Of a DNA stretch of 64,000 nucleotides, positions 53,561 through 62,244 are shown in pieces. This DNA is from Catenibacillus sp964565805. Lineage in GTDB: Bacteria > Bacillota > Clostridia > Lachnospirales > Lachnospiraceae. The DNA lies in contig CAZMGH010000004.1 in assembly GCA_964565805.1 (NCBI GenBank), forward strand, positions 37,087 through 101,086. The letters run 5' to 3'. Within the stretch, counting starts at the first letter, position 1. Each line of letters starts with the position of its first letter. The translations under genes and the position numbers were made by a program. The notes under the pieces are model-generated. The model ran no database searches and had not been told where the DNA came from. It worked only from the letters and a program-made list of their open reading frames with translations.

Positions 53561-54637
53561 ATGTCATTGAAAAAAACAGCTTTAATTATGGCAGGCGGAA
53601 AAGGCGAACGTTTTTGGCCAAAAAGCCGTACAAATCTGCCAAAACAATTTCTGTCATTGACCAATGATGGAAAAACGATGATCCAGTTGACTGTAGAAAG
53701 AATCCTTCCCCTTGTGGATATGAAAGATATTTATATAGCAACCAATGAAGCCTATAAACAGCTTGTCCGCGATCAGCTTCCAGAGCTTCCTGAAGAAAAT
53801 ATCCTTTGCGAGCCTGTAGGACGCAACACAGCACCATGCATCGGTCTTGGCGCTGTTCACATCCATCATAAATATGATGATGCCGTTATGATTGTGCTGC
53901 CATCAGACCACCTGATCAAAAACACTGCTATGTTTGCTGAAATCTTAGCACAAGCCTGCGATATTGCTCAGGAAGATGAAAATTTGGTCACCCTTGGAAT
54001 AACACCCAATTATCCGGAAACCGGCTATGGCTACATTAAAGCAAACAAAATTACTGTTAAGGACCATGCCTTTAAAGTTGAACGCTTTGTAGAAAAACCA
54101 AATCCGGAATTAGCAAAACAGTATGTTGACAGTGGAGATTACTACTGGAACAGCGGCATGTTTATATGGAAAATATCAACCATTTTATCCAACATTGAAA
54201 GATTCCTTAAGGAAACTTACGACAGATTGGAAATCATCGGTTCAGCCATCGGAACCCCTTCCCAGGAAGATGTTCTAAAACAAGTATTTCCTACGCTTCC
54301 ATCAGAATCTATTGACTATGGTGTTATGGAGAAAGCTTCCGATATTTATATCCTTCCGGGGAACTTTGGCTGGGATGATGTAGGCTCATGGCTGGCGATA
54401 GAGAGGATAAAGGGATGCGATGATGACTATAATACCATCACAGGCAATGTTGTCCTTTTAGATACTTCAAATTGCACCATCGAAGCATCTGACAAGCTTA
54501 TTGCAGCTGTAGGTATTGAAAATCTCATTGTTGTTGACACAGAAGACGCTACCTTAATCTGCTCTAAAGATGAAACAAATAAAATTAAAATGCTGCTTGA
54601 AAAACTTCGTCAGCAAAAGCAGGAACGTTATTTATAA
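53561..54637 (+). CDS. manC: mannose-1-phosphate guanylyltransferase
   Basis: 358 residues, without a C-terminal PMI cupin. Makes GDP-mannose from GTP and mannose-1-phosphate. The signatures lost in the divergent fused protein are intact here: GGKGERFWPKSR with Arg17, EPVGRNTAPC, and LPSDHLI. FVEKP and WNSGMFIW are also present. GGAGG is close to the chosen ATG (four bases); a TTG two codons on would have better spacing, so the start is uncertain by two residues. Confidence 0.95.
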   Translation: MSLKKTALIMAGGKGERFWPKSRTNLPKQFLSLTNDGKTMIQLTVERILPLVDMKDIYIATNEAYKQLVRDQLPELPEENILCEPVGRNTAPCIGLGAVHIHHKYDDAVMIVLPSDHLIKNTAMFAEILAQACDIAQEDENLVTLGITPNYPETGYGYIKANKITVKDHAFKVERFVEKPNPELAKQYVDSGDYYWNSGMFIWKISTILSNIERFLKETYDRLEIIGSAIGTPSQEDVLKQVFPTLPSESIDYGVMEKASDIYILPGNFGWDDVGSWLAIERIKGCDDDYNTITGNVVLLDTSNCTIEASDKLIAAVGIENLIVVDTEDATLICSKDETNKIKMLLEKLRQQKQERYL

Positions 54638-54691
54638 ATCACCAGACGTTTCTCATTAATATAATAATAGTACTCAGGAGGTATTATTGAT

Positions 54692-55723
54692 ATGAAAAAT
54701 GCATTAATCACAGGCATTACCGGACAGGACGGCTCCTATCTCGCCGAGCTGCTCCTGGAAAAAGGATATGATGTTTATGGCATTATGCGTCGCAAAAGTG
54801 CGGTAGACTATGGTAATGTTGAACACATTAAGGATAAGATCCATTTTATCTACGCAGACATGACAGATCCTGTATCCTTAATTACCGCCATGAAAATTTC
54901 TCAGGCGGACGAAGTATACAATCTTGCAGCTCAATCCTTTGTTGCAACAAGCTGGGAACAGCCTTTGGCAACAGCAGATATTGACGCTTTAGGCGTTACA
55001 AATATGCTGGAAGCGATCCGCATTGTAAAACCGGCTGCCCGTTTTTATCAGGCATCAACTTCTGAAATGTTCGGATTGGTCCAGGAAATTCCTCAAACAG
55101 AAAAAACACCTTTCTATCCAAGAAGTCCTTATGGTGTCGCAAAACTTTATGGGCACTGGATCACTAAAAACTATCGTGAAAGCTATGATCTTTTTGCCTG
55201 CAGCGGTATTTTATTTAATCATGAAAGTGAACGCCGCGGAAAGGAATTTGTTACAAGAAAAATCTCAGATTCTGTGGCCCGCATCAAACACGGGGTTTTA
55301 GACTGTGTAGAACTGGGAAACCTTGACGCAAAGCGGGACTGGGGTCATTCCAAGGATTATGTTCGTGCCATGTGGCTTATGCTTCAGCAGGATACACCTG
55401 ATGATTACGTCATCGCCACAAATGAAACAAGAACCGTCCGAGAATTTGTAGACACTGCATTTAAACACGTAGGAATTAATATTGAGTGGAACGGAGAAGG
55501 CGTTAATGAAACTGGTACCGACAAATCAACCGGAAAAGTTGTCGTAAAAGTTAATCCTCAGTTCTTCCGTCCTGCTGAAGTTGAACTTCTTTTAGGTAAT
55601 CCGGAAAAAGCTGAAACAAAGCTTGGCTGGAAGCGGGAAATTTCTTTTTCTCAGCTTGTAGAAAGAATGGTTAAAAATGATATGGAACTTGTGGAGAAAG
55701 AAATCAAGGCAGCAAACTTATAA
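54692..55723 (+). CDS. gmd: GDP-mannose 4,6-dehydratase
   Basis: 343 residues, extended SDR fold. GITGQDGSYLAELLL NADP loop, the RRKS segment, catalytic STSEMFG, YGVAKLYGHW (YxxxK), and FNHESERRG. Converts GDP-mannose to GDP-4-keto-6-deoxymannose. AGGAGG site ten bases upstream. Confidence 0.96.
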   Translation: MKNALITGITGQDGSYLAELLLEKGYDVYGIMRRKSAVDYGNVEHIKDKIHFIYADMTDPVSLITAMKISQADEVYNLAAQSFVATSWEQPLATADIDALGVTNMLEAIRIVKPAARFYQASTSEMFGLVQEIPQTEKTPFYPRSPYGVAKLYGHWITKNYRESYDLFACSGILFNHESERRGKEFVTRKISDSVARIKHGVLDCVELGNLDAKRDWGHSKDYVRAMWLMLQQDTPDDYVIATNETRTVREFVDTAFKHVGINIEWNGEGVNETGTDKSTGKVVVKVNPQFFRPAEVELLLGNPEKAETKLGWKREISFSQLVERMVKNDMELVEKEIKAANL

Positions 55724-55735
55724 GGCGGGATCACA

Positions 55736-56680
55736 ATGAAAGCTTTAATAATTGGCGCGGCAGGATTTGTTGGGAATTACCTGATCAAGCATATACAGGA
55801 AACTTATGATTGGGAGCTTGCTGCAACTAAACTTGAGAACGAAACACCTGAGTATGATAATATCCAGATTTATAATTTAAACATTTTATATAAAGAAGAA
55901 ATTATTTCTTTATTAAAAAAATTGAGTCCGGATTATATCTTCTATCTAGCTGCACAAAGCTCGGTTGCCTTATCCTGGAAAAATCCATCGCTGACCGTGG
56001 ATATAAATATAAAGGGCTGTTTGAATCTCCTGGAATGTATCCGGGAACTTGAACAGGATCCCAGGATCCTTCTCATCGGTTCCGGCGAGGAATATGGATA
56101 TATCCAGCCAGAAGATACACCTGTAAAAGAAACGACTGTTTTAACCCCGGGAAATATTTATGCTGCCACAAAAGCTTGCCAAAATATGCTTGGCGCCATC
56201 TATGCCCGAGCTTATAATATGCATATCGTCCTTGTACGCGCTTTTAATCACATCGGCCCGGGACAGGCTCCCGCCTTTGTTGTCTCTGATTTTTGCCGTC
56301 AGGTTGCCCTGATTGAAAACGGAACGCAATCTCCTGTCATCAAAGTCGGCAACCTTGAGGCAAAGCGGGACTTTACAGATGTGAGGGATGTTGTCAGAGC
56401 CTATGGCATGCTGATTCAAAAGGGAGAAAAAGGACACACATATAATGTAGGCAGCGGCCATGCCGTACGTATACGAAGTATCCTAGAAAACATACTAAAA
56501 CTATCCACAGTACCCATAACTGTAGAAGTTGACAGCGCTAAGCTCCGTCCCCTGGATATTCCCATAATAGAGGCGGATATATCAAAATTGACAGAATGTA
56601 TAGCCTGGAAACCCGAAATCCCACTAATACAGACGCTCCGGGAAACCTTGGACTATTGGCGTCAAAAAATAAAGGAGTGA
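55736..56680 (+). CDS. rmd: GDP-6-deoxy-D-mannose (D-rhamnose) reductase
   Basis: 314 residues, SDR family. GAAGFVGNYL cofactor loop, SGEEYGY, YAATKACQ (YxxxK), FNHIGPGQ and the LRPLDIPIIEAD segment that resembles Rmd proteins. Reduces GDP-4-keto-6-deoxymannose to GDP-D-rhamnose; a GDP-fucose or talose product cannot be excluded from sequence alone. Starts 12 bases after gmd with a weak ribosome binding site and ends six bases before the transpeptidase gene. Confidence 0.88.
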   Translation: MKALIIGAAGFVGNYLIKHIQETYDWELAATKLENETPEYDNIQIYNLNILYKEEIISLLKKLSPDYIFYLAAQSSVALSWKNPSLTVDINIKGCLNLLECIRELEQDPRILLIGSGEEYGYIQPEDTPVKETTVLTPGNIYAATKACQNMLGAIYARAYNMHIVLVRAFNHIGPGQAPAFVVSDFCRQVALIENGTQSPVIKVGNLEAKRDFTDVRDVVRAYGMLIQKGEKGHTYNVGSGHAVRIRSILENILKLSTVPITVEVDSAKLRPLDIPIIEADISKLTECIAWKPEIPLIQTLRETLDYWRQKIKE

Positions 56681-56686
56681 TTTAAA

Positions 56687-58986
56687 ATGAAACAACGTAT
56701 ATTGTGTTTTTCCCTGGCTGCAATTCTGGCTTTCAGCACGATCATTCAGATGCCAGTATTTGCGGAAAATGAGTCTCAGATCATTGAAATCGAAACTCAA
56801 ACTGATGAAACTCAAACTGATGAAACTCAGACAGAAAGCGAAACTGAAACAAATTCTGCTTNNNNNNNNNNNNNNNNNNNNNNNNNNNNNNNNNNNNNNN
56901 NNNNNNNNNNNNNNNNNNNNNNNNNNNNNNNNNNNNNNNNNNNNNNNNNNNNNNNNNNNNNGAAACTCAAACTGATGAAACTCAGACAGAAAGCGAAACT
57001 GAAACAAATTCTGCTTCTTCAGAAGGTGAATCATCGGAGAGTGTGAATGAAGAAAGCATCGCTGCTCCTGAAACTGTCGTTGAAGATCAGAACACATCTG
57101 ATCAGACCGTTTCGGAAAGTATCCAGACTTTTGACGCCGCAACGGAAGAAGCCTCTGAAAACACCACAGAAGGTTTTGTCCGCCGTCTCTATGAATTGAT
57201 CCTTTCCAGAGAACCAGACGCCCAAGGCCTGGCAGAGTGGACGGATTTATTAAATAATGGTAATGAAACCGGAGCTGATATTGTCAGCGGTTTTATACAC
57301 AGTGATGAATTTAATGAAAAGGATCTTTCTGATACTGAATATATTTCTATTTTATACAGAGCGATATTAAACAGAGAGCCTGATAGCCAGGGGCTCAGCG
57401 ATTGGCTTGATGTAATCCAGGAAGGTTTTTCAAGAGATTATGTCTGCTATGGTTTTATTGGCTCAGATGAATTTAAAGACCTTTGCTCACAATATGGTAT
57501 TCAGGCAGGCCAGATCAGCTTAACTGATATAATTGACTTGCATCCGGAAATTACACGCTTTGTCAATCGTTTATATGAGTTAGTGCTTTCCAGAACACCA
57601 GACGATTCTGGCCGCAGAGAATGGGTTGAAGCTCTTGTTTCAAAGCGAAATACCGCAGCTGTTGTCGCCCTCGGATTTTTAGACAGTAATGAGTTAAAGG
57701 AAAAAAATCTCAGTGACAGCGACTATATTGACATTCTTTACCGGGCACTTCTTGATCGGGAGCCAGATGAGACAGGTAAGAACGATTGGATGGAAGTTGC
57801 CGAAATGGGTGTTTCACGAAATTATCTGGTTTATAACTTTGTTGCCTCCCCTGAGTTTGATGATCTGTGTTCCCAATATGGCATTGAACGAGGTACGATT
57901 ACCTTGACTGAAAGCCGGGATCAGAATAAATACATAACATTTTTTGTAAAACAGGTCTACGAAATAGGACTTAAACGGTCAGCCAGTGCATCTGAATTAA
58001 ACAGCTGGACTCAACAGTTAAACGATCATACACTCAGTGGCAAAGCTTTTGTTGAAGCGGTTGTATTTTCTGATGAAGGCAAATCCAAATCGACCTCTGA
58101 CAGTGATTTTGTCAAGCTGGCCTATCGTGCTGCTTTATTAAGAGATCCATCGTCAACAGATATAAGTAATGGAACGTCCATTTTAAAAAGCGAATCCCGT
58201 GAAAGCTACCTTAGCTCTATCCTCAACAGCAGCGAATTTAAAAATATCTGCGAAACATATGAACTGCCTTACAATGTAGAAGGATGGAACCAATCTTCCA
58301 GCGGATGGTATTATGTATCAAATGGAACGATCCTCAGCGGATGGCAGAGGATTGATGGCTCTCTCTATTATCTGGATGCATCAAATTATAATACACGAAC
58401 GACCGGATGGCGTTATATTGATGGTCTGAAATATTATTTTGATAGCGAGGGCGTCCTTGTCCAGGATGTGGATAGCATTATTGGAACACAAAGTTCTTAT
58501 TTGATTAAAGTCAATACAACGACAAATACCGTTTCCATCTATGCTAAAGATGGCGCCAATGGATATATAATTCCAGTTAAAAATATGATCTGCTCCTGCG
58601 GCACTTCCAGTACCCCAACGATCACAGGTACTTTTACAGTACGCCGTTATGGACGTTGGGCCACTTTAATGGGACCCGTTTATGGACAATATGCTTCTCA
58701 GATTTATGGCGGATACTTGTTCCATTCTGCTTGGTACTATGTCAATGGAAATAACAAAACACTGTCTGTCAGTGAATATCGCAAGCTTGGACAAAACGCT
58801 TCCCACGGCTGTGTGCGCTTGACTGTCGCTGATGCCAAGTGGATTTATGATAACTGCAACGGCTCCACTGTAACCATATACAGCAGCTCTTCAATGGACA
58901 ACATGTTTGATAAGCCAACCCGACCTGATCCAGTAGTGATTTCCGGCGACTATGGATACGATCCAACAGATCCGGCATTTAATTAA
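56687..58986 (+). CDS. secreted L,D-transpeptidase with DUF4214 repeats and choline-binding-type repeats (spurious N gap inside)
   Basis: With 155 bases of N and duplicated flank removed, one frame of 714 residues results. Signal peptide 1-~26; acidic T-D-E-T-Q repeats and Ser/Glu-rich linker to ~105. Six ~55-residue DUF4214 half-repeats follow (~110-470; e.g. RLYELILSREPDAQG), then aromatic choline-binding-type repeats (GWYYVSNGTILSGWQ; ~475-540). A YkuD L,D-transpeptidase domain ends the protein, with SHGCVRL and nucleophile Cys at ~657. It cross-links peptidoglycan outside the cell. Its ribosome binding site is inside the end of rmd, six bases away, so it belongs to the GDP-sugar operon. 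Confidence 0.88.
56862..56961. other. Assembly gap (100 N) between duplicated 55-base contig ends
   Basis: The 55 bases at 56807-56861 equal those at 56962-57016. Deleting 155 bases restores the transpeptidase frame. Because the flank lies in a T-D-E-T-Q repeat tract, a few real repeat units could also have been collapsed here. Confidence 0.9.
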
Positions 58987-58990
58987 GTAA

Positions 58991-59035
58991 AAAAAACGGC
59001 AGCATGGACTTAAAAAACCCATGCTGTCGTTTTTT
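58991..59035. terminator. Bidirectional terminator between the two DUF4214 genes
   Basis: Arms AAAAAACGGCAGCATGG (58991-59007) and CCATGCTGTCGTTTTTT (59019-59035) with T runs on both strands (one C/A mismatch or G:T pair depending on strand). Lies between convergent genes. Confidence 0.9.
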
Positions 59036-59053
59036 ACACAAGACGTTTTAGTT

Positions 59054-60970
59054 TTACACAAACGGTCTGACAACGCCTTTAATACGACTGTGATAGCTTG
59101 TTATCACAGGACTTACAATAACACTATTGTAAGGTTCGCACCATGACTCGATCACCTGATCATTTCCAAGATAGATCGCCACATGGATCACACTGCCTGA
59201 AGAATTGCAATAAAAAATCAGATCGCCTCTTTCCCTTTCACTGTAGGATACATGCATAAACTTTGAAGACGCCCACATATTTGCAGACTCATATTCATAT
59301 CCTGGAGATGAATGCCGGATAGGATTAATGGGGCTTATGTCTAAACCGGCTGCATACAAGGCCTGCATCACAAGACCGCTGCAATCCACACCGGTCCCCG
59401 GAGCTCCGGAGGCCCCAACAACATAATCTGTTCCTAAATAATCATATGCCCGGCTGATCATGGTTTCTATGCAATCCGACCGAGTGCTGATTGGAGTAAT
59501 CTCATTGGGAGAAGCGTATGCACCAAGGCTGTACCATTCGCTTTCGGATAATCCCATAGCAAGCCATGTACTTAAATCTACAACTCCTGTTACCGACAAG
59601 CCATTATTTTTCTGAAATGTTTGTACTTTTTCCTGAACAGTATATGTGTAACGGGCAGCTGTATTCATTCCCTGGTACTTTCCCCCATTTATTCCAAGTT
59701 TCTCAATTACTCTTGCGACTTTTAATCCCATATATCCATATGAGAGATTATAATCAGCAACGCCCAAATCGACAGACGAGTTGGAAATCTGGTAATACTG
59801 AGAGGGATTCTGATATACTCTGTCCGTTGCATCAATCGTTCCCCTGACAATTCCGTACTCTGCACACAACTTGGTAAACTCATCAGATTCCACAAAACCT
59901 TTTAAAATATAGTCTTTTGGATAGCTCTGATTTAATAATTCTACCCATTCTCCAAGTCCAACTTCATCTGCCTCCCTATTCAGCAAAGCCCTGTATAAGA
60001 CTCTCACATACTCTTCGTTGGACAGATTCTTTTCTAAAAATTCAGGACTCTTTACAAAGCCTTCTACAACGTGAGCTGCAGTTTGATTTTGTTGTACAAG
60101 TACCCTGACCCAATCCTCCAGACCCGTGCGATCCGAACGTCTCCCTAAAACCAACTCATACAACCGGTTTACAAACCGGGTAATCTGCTGATTTTGATCT
60201 ACAATATTTGTTAAAGGAATATTACCTGTCTCTATCCCAATCTCTGCACACAAATCATTAAATTCCTGAGAAGCCACAAACTGTGAACATACCATGAGCC
60301 GACTAAACCCTTCACTAAGAAGACTCAGCCAGTCTGCTTTTCCTTCACTATCCGGTTCACGTCCTAAAATTGAGCGATATAAAACCGTCACAAATTCATC
60401 ATCGGAAAAATCCCTCTCTATAAACTCATCACTCCACAAAAAGCCGTAAATGATGTCCGCACCTGTATTATTACCGTTCTTTAGCTGATTGCACCAAGCT
60501 TCAAATCCCGAAGCATCCGGCCCCCGGCCTAAAACCAAAACATACAGCCTTTCCACAAAAGCGCCAATCTTCCCATCAGCCTCTGCGCTTTCAAAAGTAC
60601 TGTAAGCAGCCGTTTCGTCTGTCTCTCCTGTGATCTCTTCCACCGGCAAAGCTACCGTTTCCTCACTCTCCCATTCCTGGGACTCTGTAGTTTCAGATGT
60701 CATGTCGGATTCCGGCACAGACTCTGATTCCAATTCCGGTATTGTGGCTGATTCTGATTCTGGTATTACCGCAGATTCTGATTCCAATGTTGTATCAGTA
60801 TCTGATACCTTGAAAGACTCTAAAACGCTCTCTTCCTGTTGTTGTTCTGTAACAGCGCTTTCTGTTTCTGCTTCCACGTACTCTTGAGCATATACACTGT
60901 CGTAAGAAATACTGCAGATTTGTAAAGCCAAACTTATCACAGTCAACATGGTCATTAATTTCTTTTTCAT
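59054..60970 (-). CDS. secreted NlpC/P60 hydrolase with DUF4214 repeats and peptidoglycan-binding domain
   Basis: 638 residues from the ATG at 60970, six bases after AAGGAGG. Signal peptide ending near VYAQ (~30); a Ser/Glu-rich acidic linker to ~135. Four DUF4214 half-repeats follow (two ~115-residue units, ~140-375; RLYELVLGRRSDRTG), then a PG_binding_1 domain (~415-465; VQTFQKNNGLSVTGVVD). The C-terminal NlpC/P60 peptidase has Cys530 (GVDCSGLVM) and His (VIHVAIYLG). It likely cleaves wall stem peptides. The DUF4214 units closely resemble those of the convergent L,D-transpeptidase, so both may dock on the same wall component. Confidence 0.9.
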   Translation of the reverse strand: MKKKLMTMLTVISLALQICSISYDSVYAQEYVEAETESAVTEQQQEESVLESFKVSDTDTTLESESAVIPESESATIPELESESVPESDMTSETTESQEWESEETVALPVEEITGETDETAAYSTFESAEADGKIGAFVERLYVLVLGRGPDASGFEAWCNQLKNGNNTGADIIYGFLWSDEFIERDFSDDEFVTVLYRSILGREPDSEGKADWLSLLSEGFSRLMVCSQFVASQEFNDLCAEIGIETGNIPLTNIVDQNQQITRFVNRLYELVLGRRSDRTGLEDWVRVLVQQNQTAAHVVEGFVKSPEFLEKNLSNEEYVRVLYRALLNREADEVGLGEWVELLNQSYPKDYILKGFVESDEFTKLCAEYGIVRGTIDATDRVYQNPSQYYQISNSSVDLGVADYNLSYGYMGLKVARVIEKLGINGGKYQGMNTAARYTYTVQEKVQTFQKNNGLSVTGVVDLSTWLAMGLSESEWYSLGAYASPNEITPISTRSDCIETMISRAYDYLGTDYVVGASGAPGTGVDCSGLVMQALYAAGLDISPINPIRHSSPGYEYESANMWASSKFMHVSYSERERGDLIFYCNSSGSVIHVAIYLGNDQVIESWCEPYNSVIVSPVITSYHSRIKGVVRPFV

Positions 60971-60990
60971 CTTCATACCTCCTTGCTCTC

Positions 60991-60996
60991 ATTATA
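60991..60996 (-). promoter_or_regulatory. -10 element of the NlpC/P60 gene
   Basis: TATAAT on the minus strand about 20 bp before the start; no convincing -35. Lies between the gene and the serine-hydrolase remnant. Confidence 0.4.
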
Positions 60997-61036
60997 ACAT
61001 GAATGTACCTAATTAAGAAAGAACTAATTTATCCTT

Positions 61037-61511
61037 CTATCCTACCAATTCTGAATGGGCACTATCTAAAGCTAAAACCAGATCATTTAACAGGTCCAGT
61101 CTGCCATAGGCACTGGACATGATAATGATAACATATGAGTGCTCTGGCTTCATCACAATCCCCGCATCATTTTGTACTGTCATATATGCGCCAGAGCTGA
61201 TCCAACCGGCCTTAGGGTATGTGGTATATGTACTTCCCAGCGTGTTGAGAATGCTGGAATTTAGAATATTGGTAAATAGCTGGGCGCACCACTGGGAGTT
61301 CTGCTGTCCGCTGCAATAGTCTGGCGCATTACACTCCCCCAAGTGGACGCGAAAGACGGAATCATTTCACTCAAACATACCACATAGGGTCCCTTAATCG
61401 TACTTGCACAATAAAATTCCTTATTATTGTTATAGCTGATCCCCTGTCCCGTATTTAAGTCCACCACCACAAATCCCACATCATATCCCCTGCTTGTAAA
61501 TCCGCTTACTA
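61037..61511 (-). pseudogene. Serine hydrolase (beta-lactamase-like) remnant
   Basis: Begins directly at the stop of the upstream glycosyltransferase, without start codon or ribosome binding site. The first part reads RGYDVGFVVVDLNTGQGISYN then the SxxK motif ASTIKGPYV, ending near TIAADS. The second part, in another frame from about 61310, reads QWCAQLFTNIL, YPKAGWIS and ends HSELVG. The N-terminus and a central block are missing compared with class A-type serine hydrolases, with an internal deletion joint around 61295-61310. A decayed gene of a wall-modifying or penicillin-binding-like enzyme. Confidence 0.75.
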
Positions 61512-62243
61512 CTATAAATAGTTTTTTAATCTTGCTCTAAAAAATATTATCCATGTATCCTTAAAAACGTTAAAAAGATCCGCCATCTTTATTCTTCCCA
61601 TTCCTCTTTCCCTGGAAAAGTTTAATTTTACCGGCATCTCCAGAATACGATACTTTTTACAATTTAAAGCCACTAAAATTTCAATGTCATATGCAAACCC
61701 CTTCGTTTTCACTTTAGCAATGACTGATTTTAAAGCATCTGCTTTAAACATCTTTATTCCAGTTTGAGTATCATGAACATTTAATCGAAATAAAACTTTA
61801 AGCATGCAATAGTAACAAAAACTTATCACTTTCCGAACAAACGGATAATTGATCTGCGAATCTTTATGCATCTTTGAGCCAATAACAACATCCGCTTTAT
61901 CGTTTTCCAGACATTTCAGGTATGCCCCCAATTGTTCCGGAGGAAGATCCAGATCCGCATCCAAGAAAGCTATATAAGTTCCAGAAGAAGCTTTCACTCC
62001 TTCTTTGATTGCAATTCCCTTGCCCCGGTTTTTCTTATAACTGACAATCTTTACCTGGTCGTAGTCACGAACTGCTTTCATGATTTCACGCTTTGTTTCA
62101 TCGGTACTGCCATCATTCACTGCAATTATCTCATAATTCTCTGTAAAATCATTCAGAGCATGAATCACCTTGCCAATATTAGTGTAAATATTTTCTGCCT
62201 CATTATAAGCCGGCATGACAACTGATAACATTCTTTGGTCCAT
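61512..62243 (-). CDS. glycosyltransferase family 2 (dolichyl-phosphate-sugar synthase-like)
   Basis: 243 residues, soluble GT-A fold: SVVMPAYNEAENIYTNI, VNDGSTDETK, AFLDADLDLPP (DXD) and DTQTGIKMFKA. This is the DPM1/polyprenyl-phosphate mannose or glucose synthase type, which makes lipid-linked monosaccharides for GT-C enzymes. It starts one base after the stop of the polytopic protein upstream (TAA-G-ATG), a likely pair of donor-maker and donor-user. Immediately downstream lies the serine-hydrolase remnant. Confidence 0.88.
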   Translation of the reverse strand: MDQRMLSVVMPAYNEAENIYTNIGKVIHALNDFTENYEIIAVNDGSTDETKREIMKAVRDYDQVKIVSYKKNRGKGIAIKEGVKASSGTYIAFLDADLDLPPEQLGAYLKCLENDKADVVIGSKMHKDSQINYPFVRKVISFCYYCMLKVLFRLNVHDTQTGIKMFKADALKSVIAKVKTKGFAYDIEILVALNCKKYRILEMPVKLNFSRERGMGRIKMADLFNVFKDTWIIFFRARLKNYL

Positions 62244-62244
62244 C

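Noticed and set aside
56761..57030. Repeat tract read as a possible CRISPR or tandem-repeat array
   Set aside because: The repeats are in-frame T-D-E-T-Q codons of a secreted protein, and part of the repetition is the duplicated contig end; no spacers.
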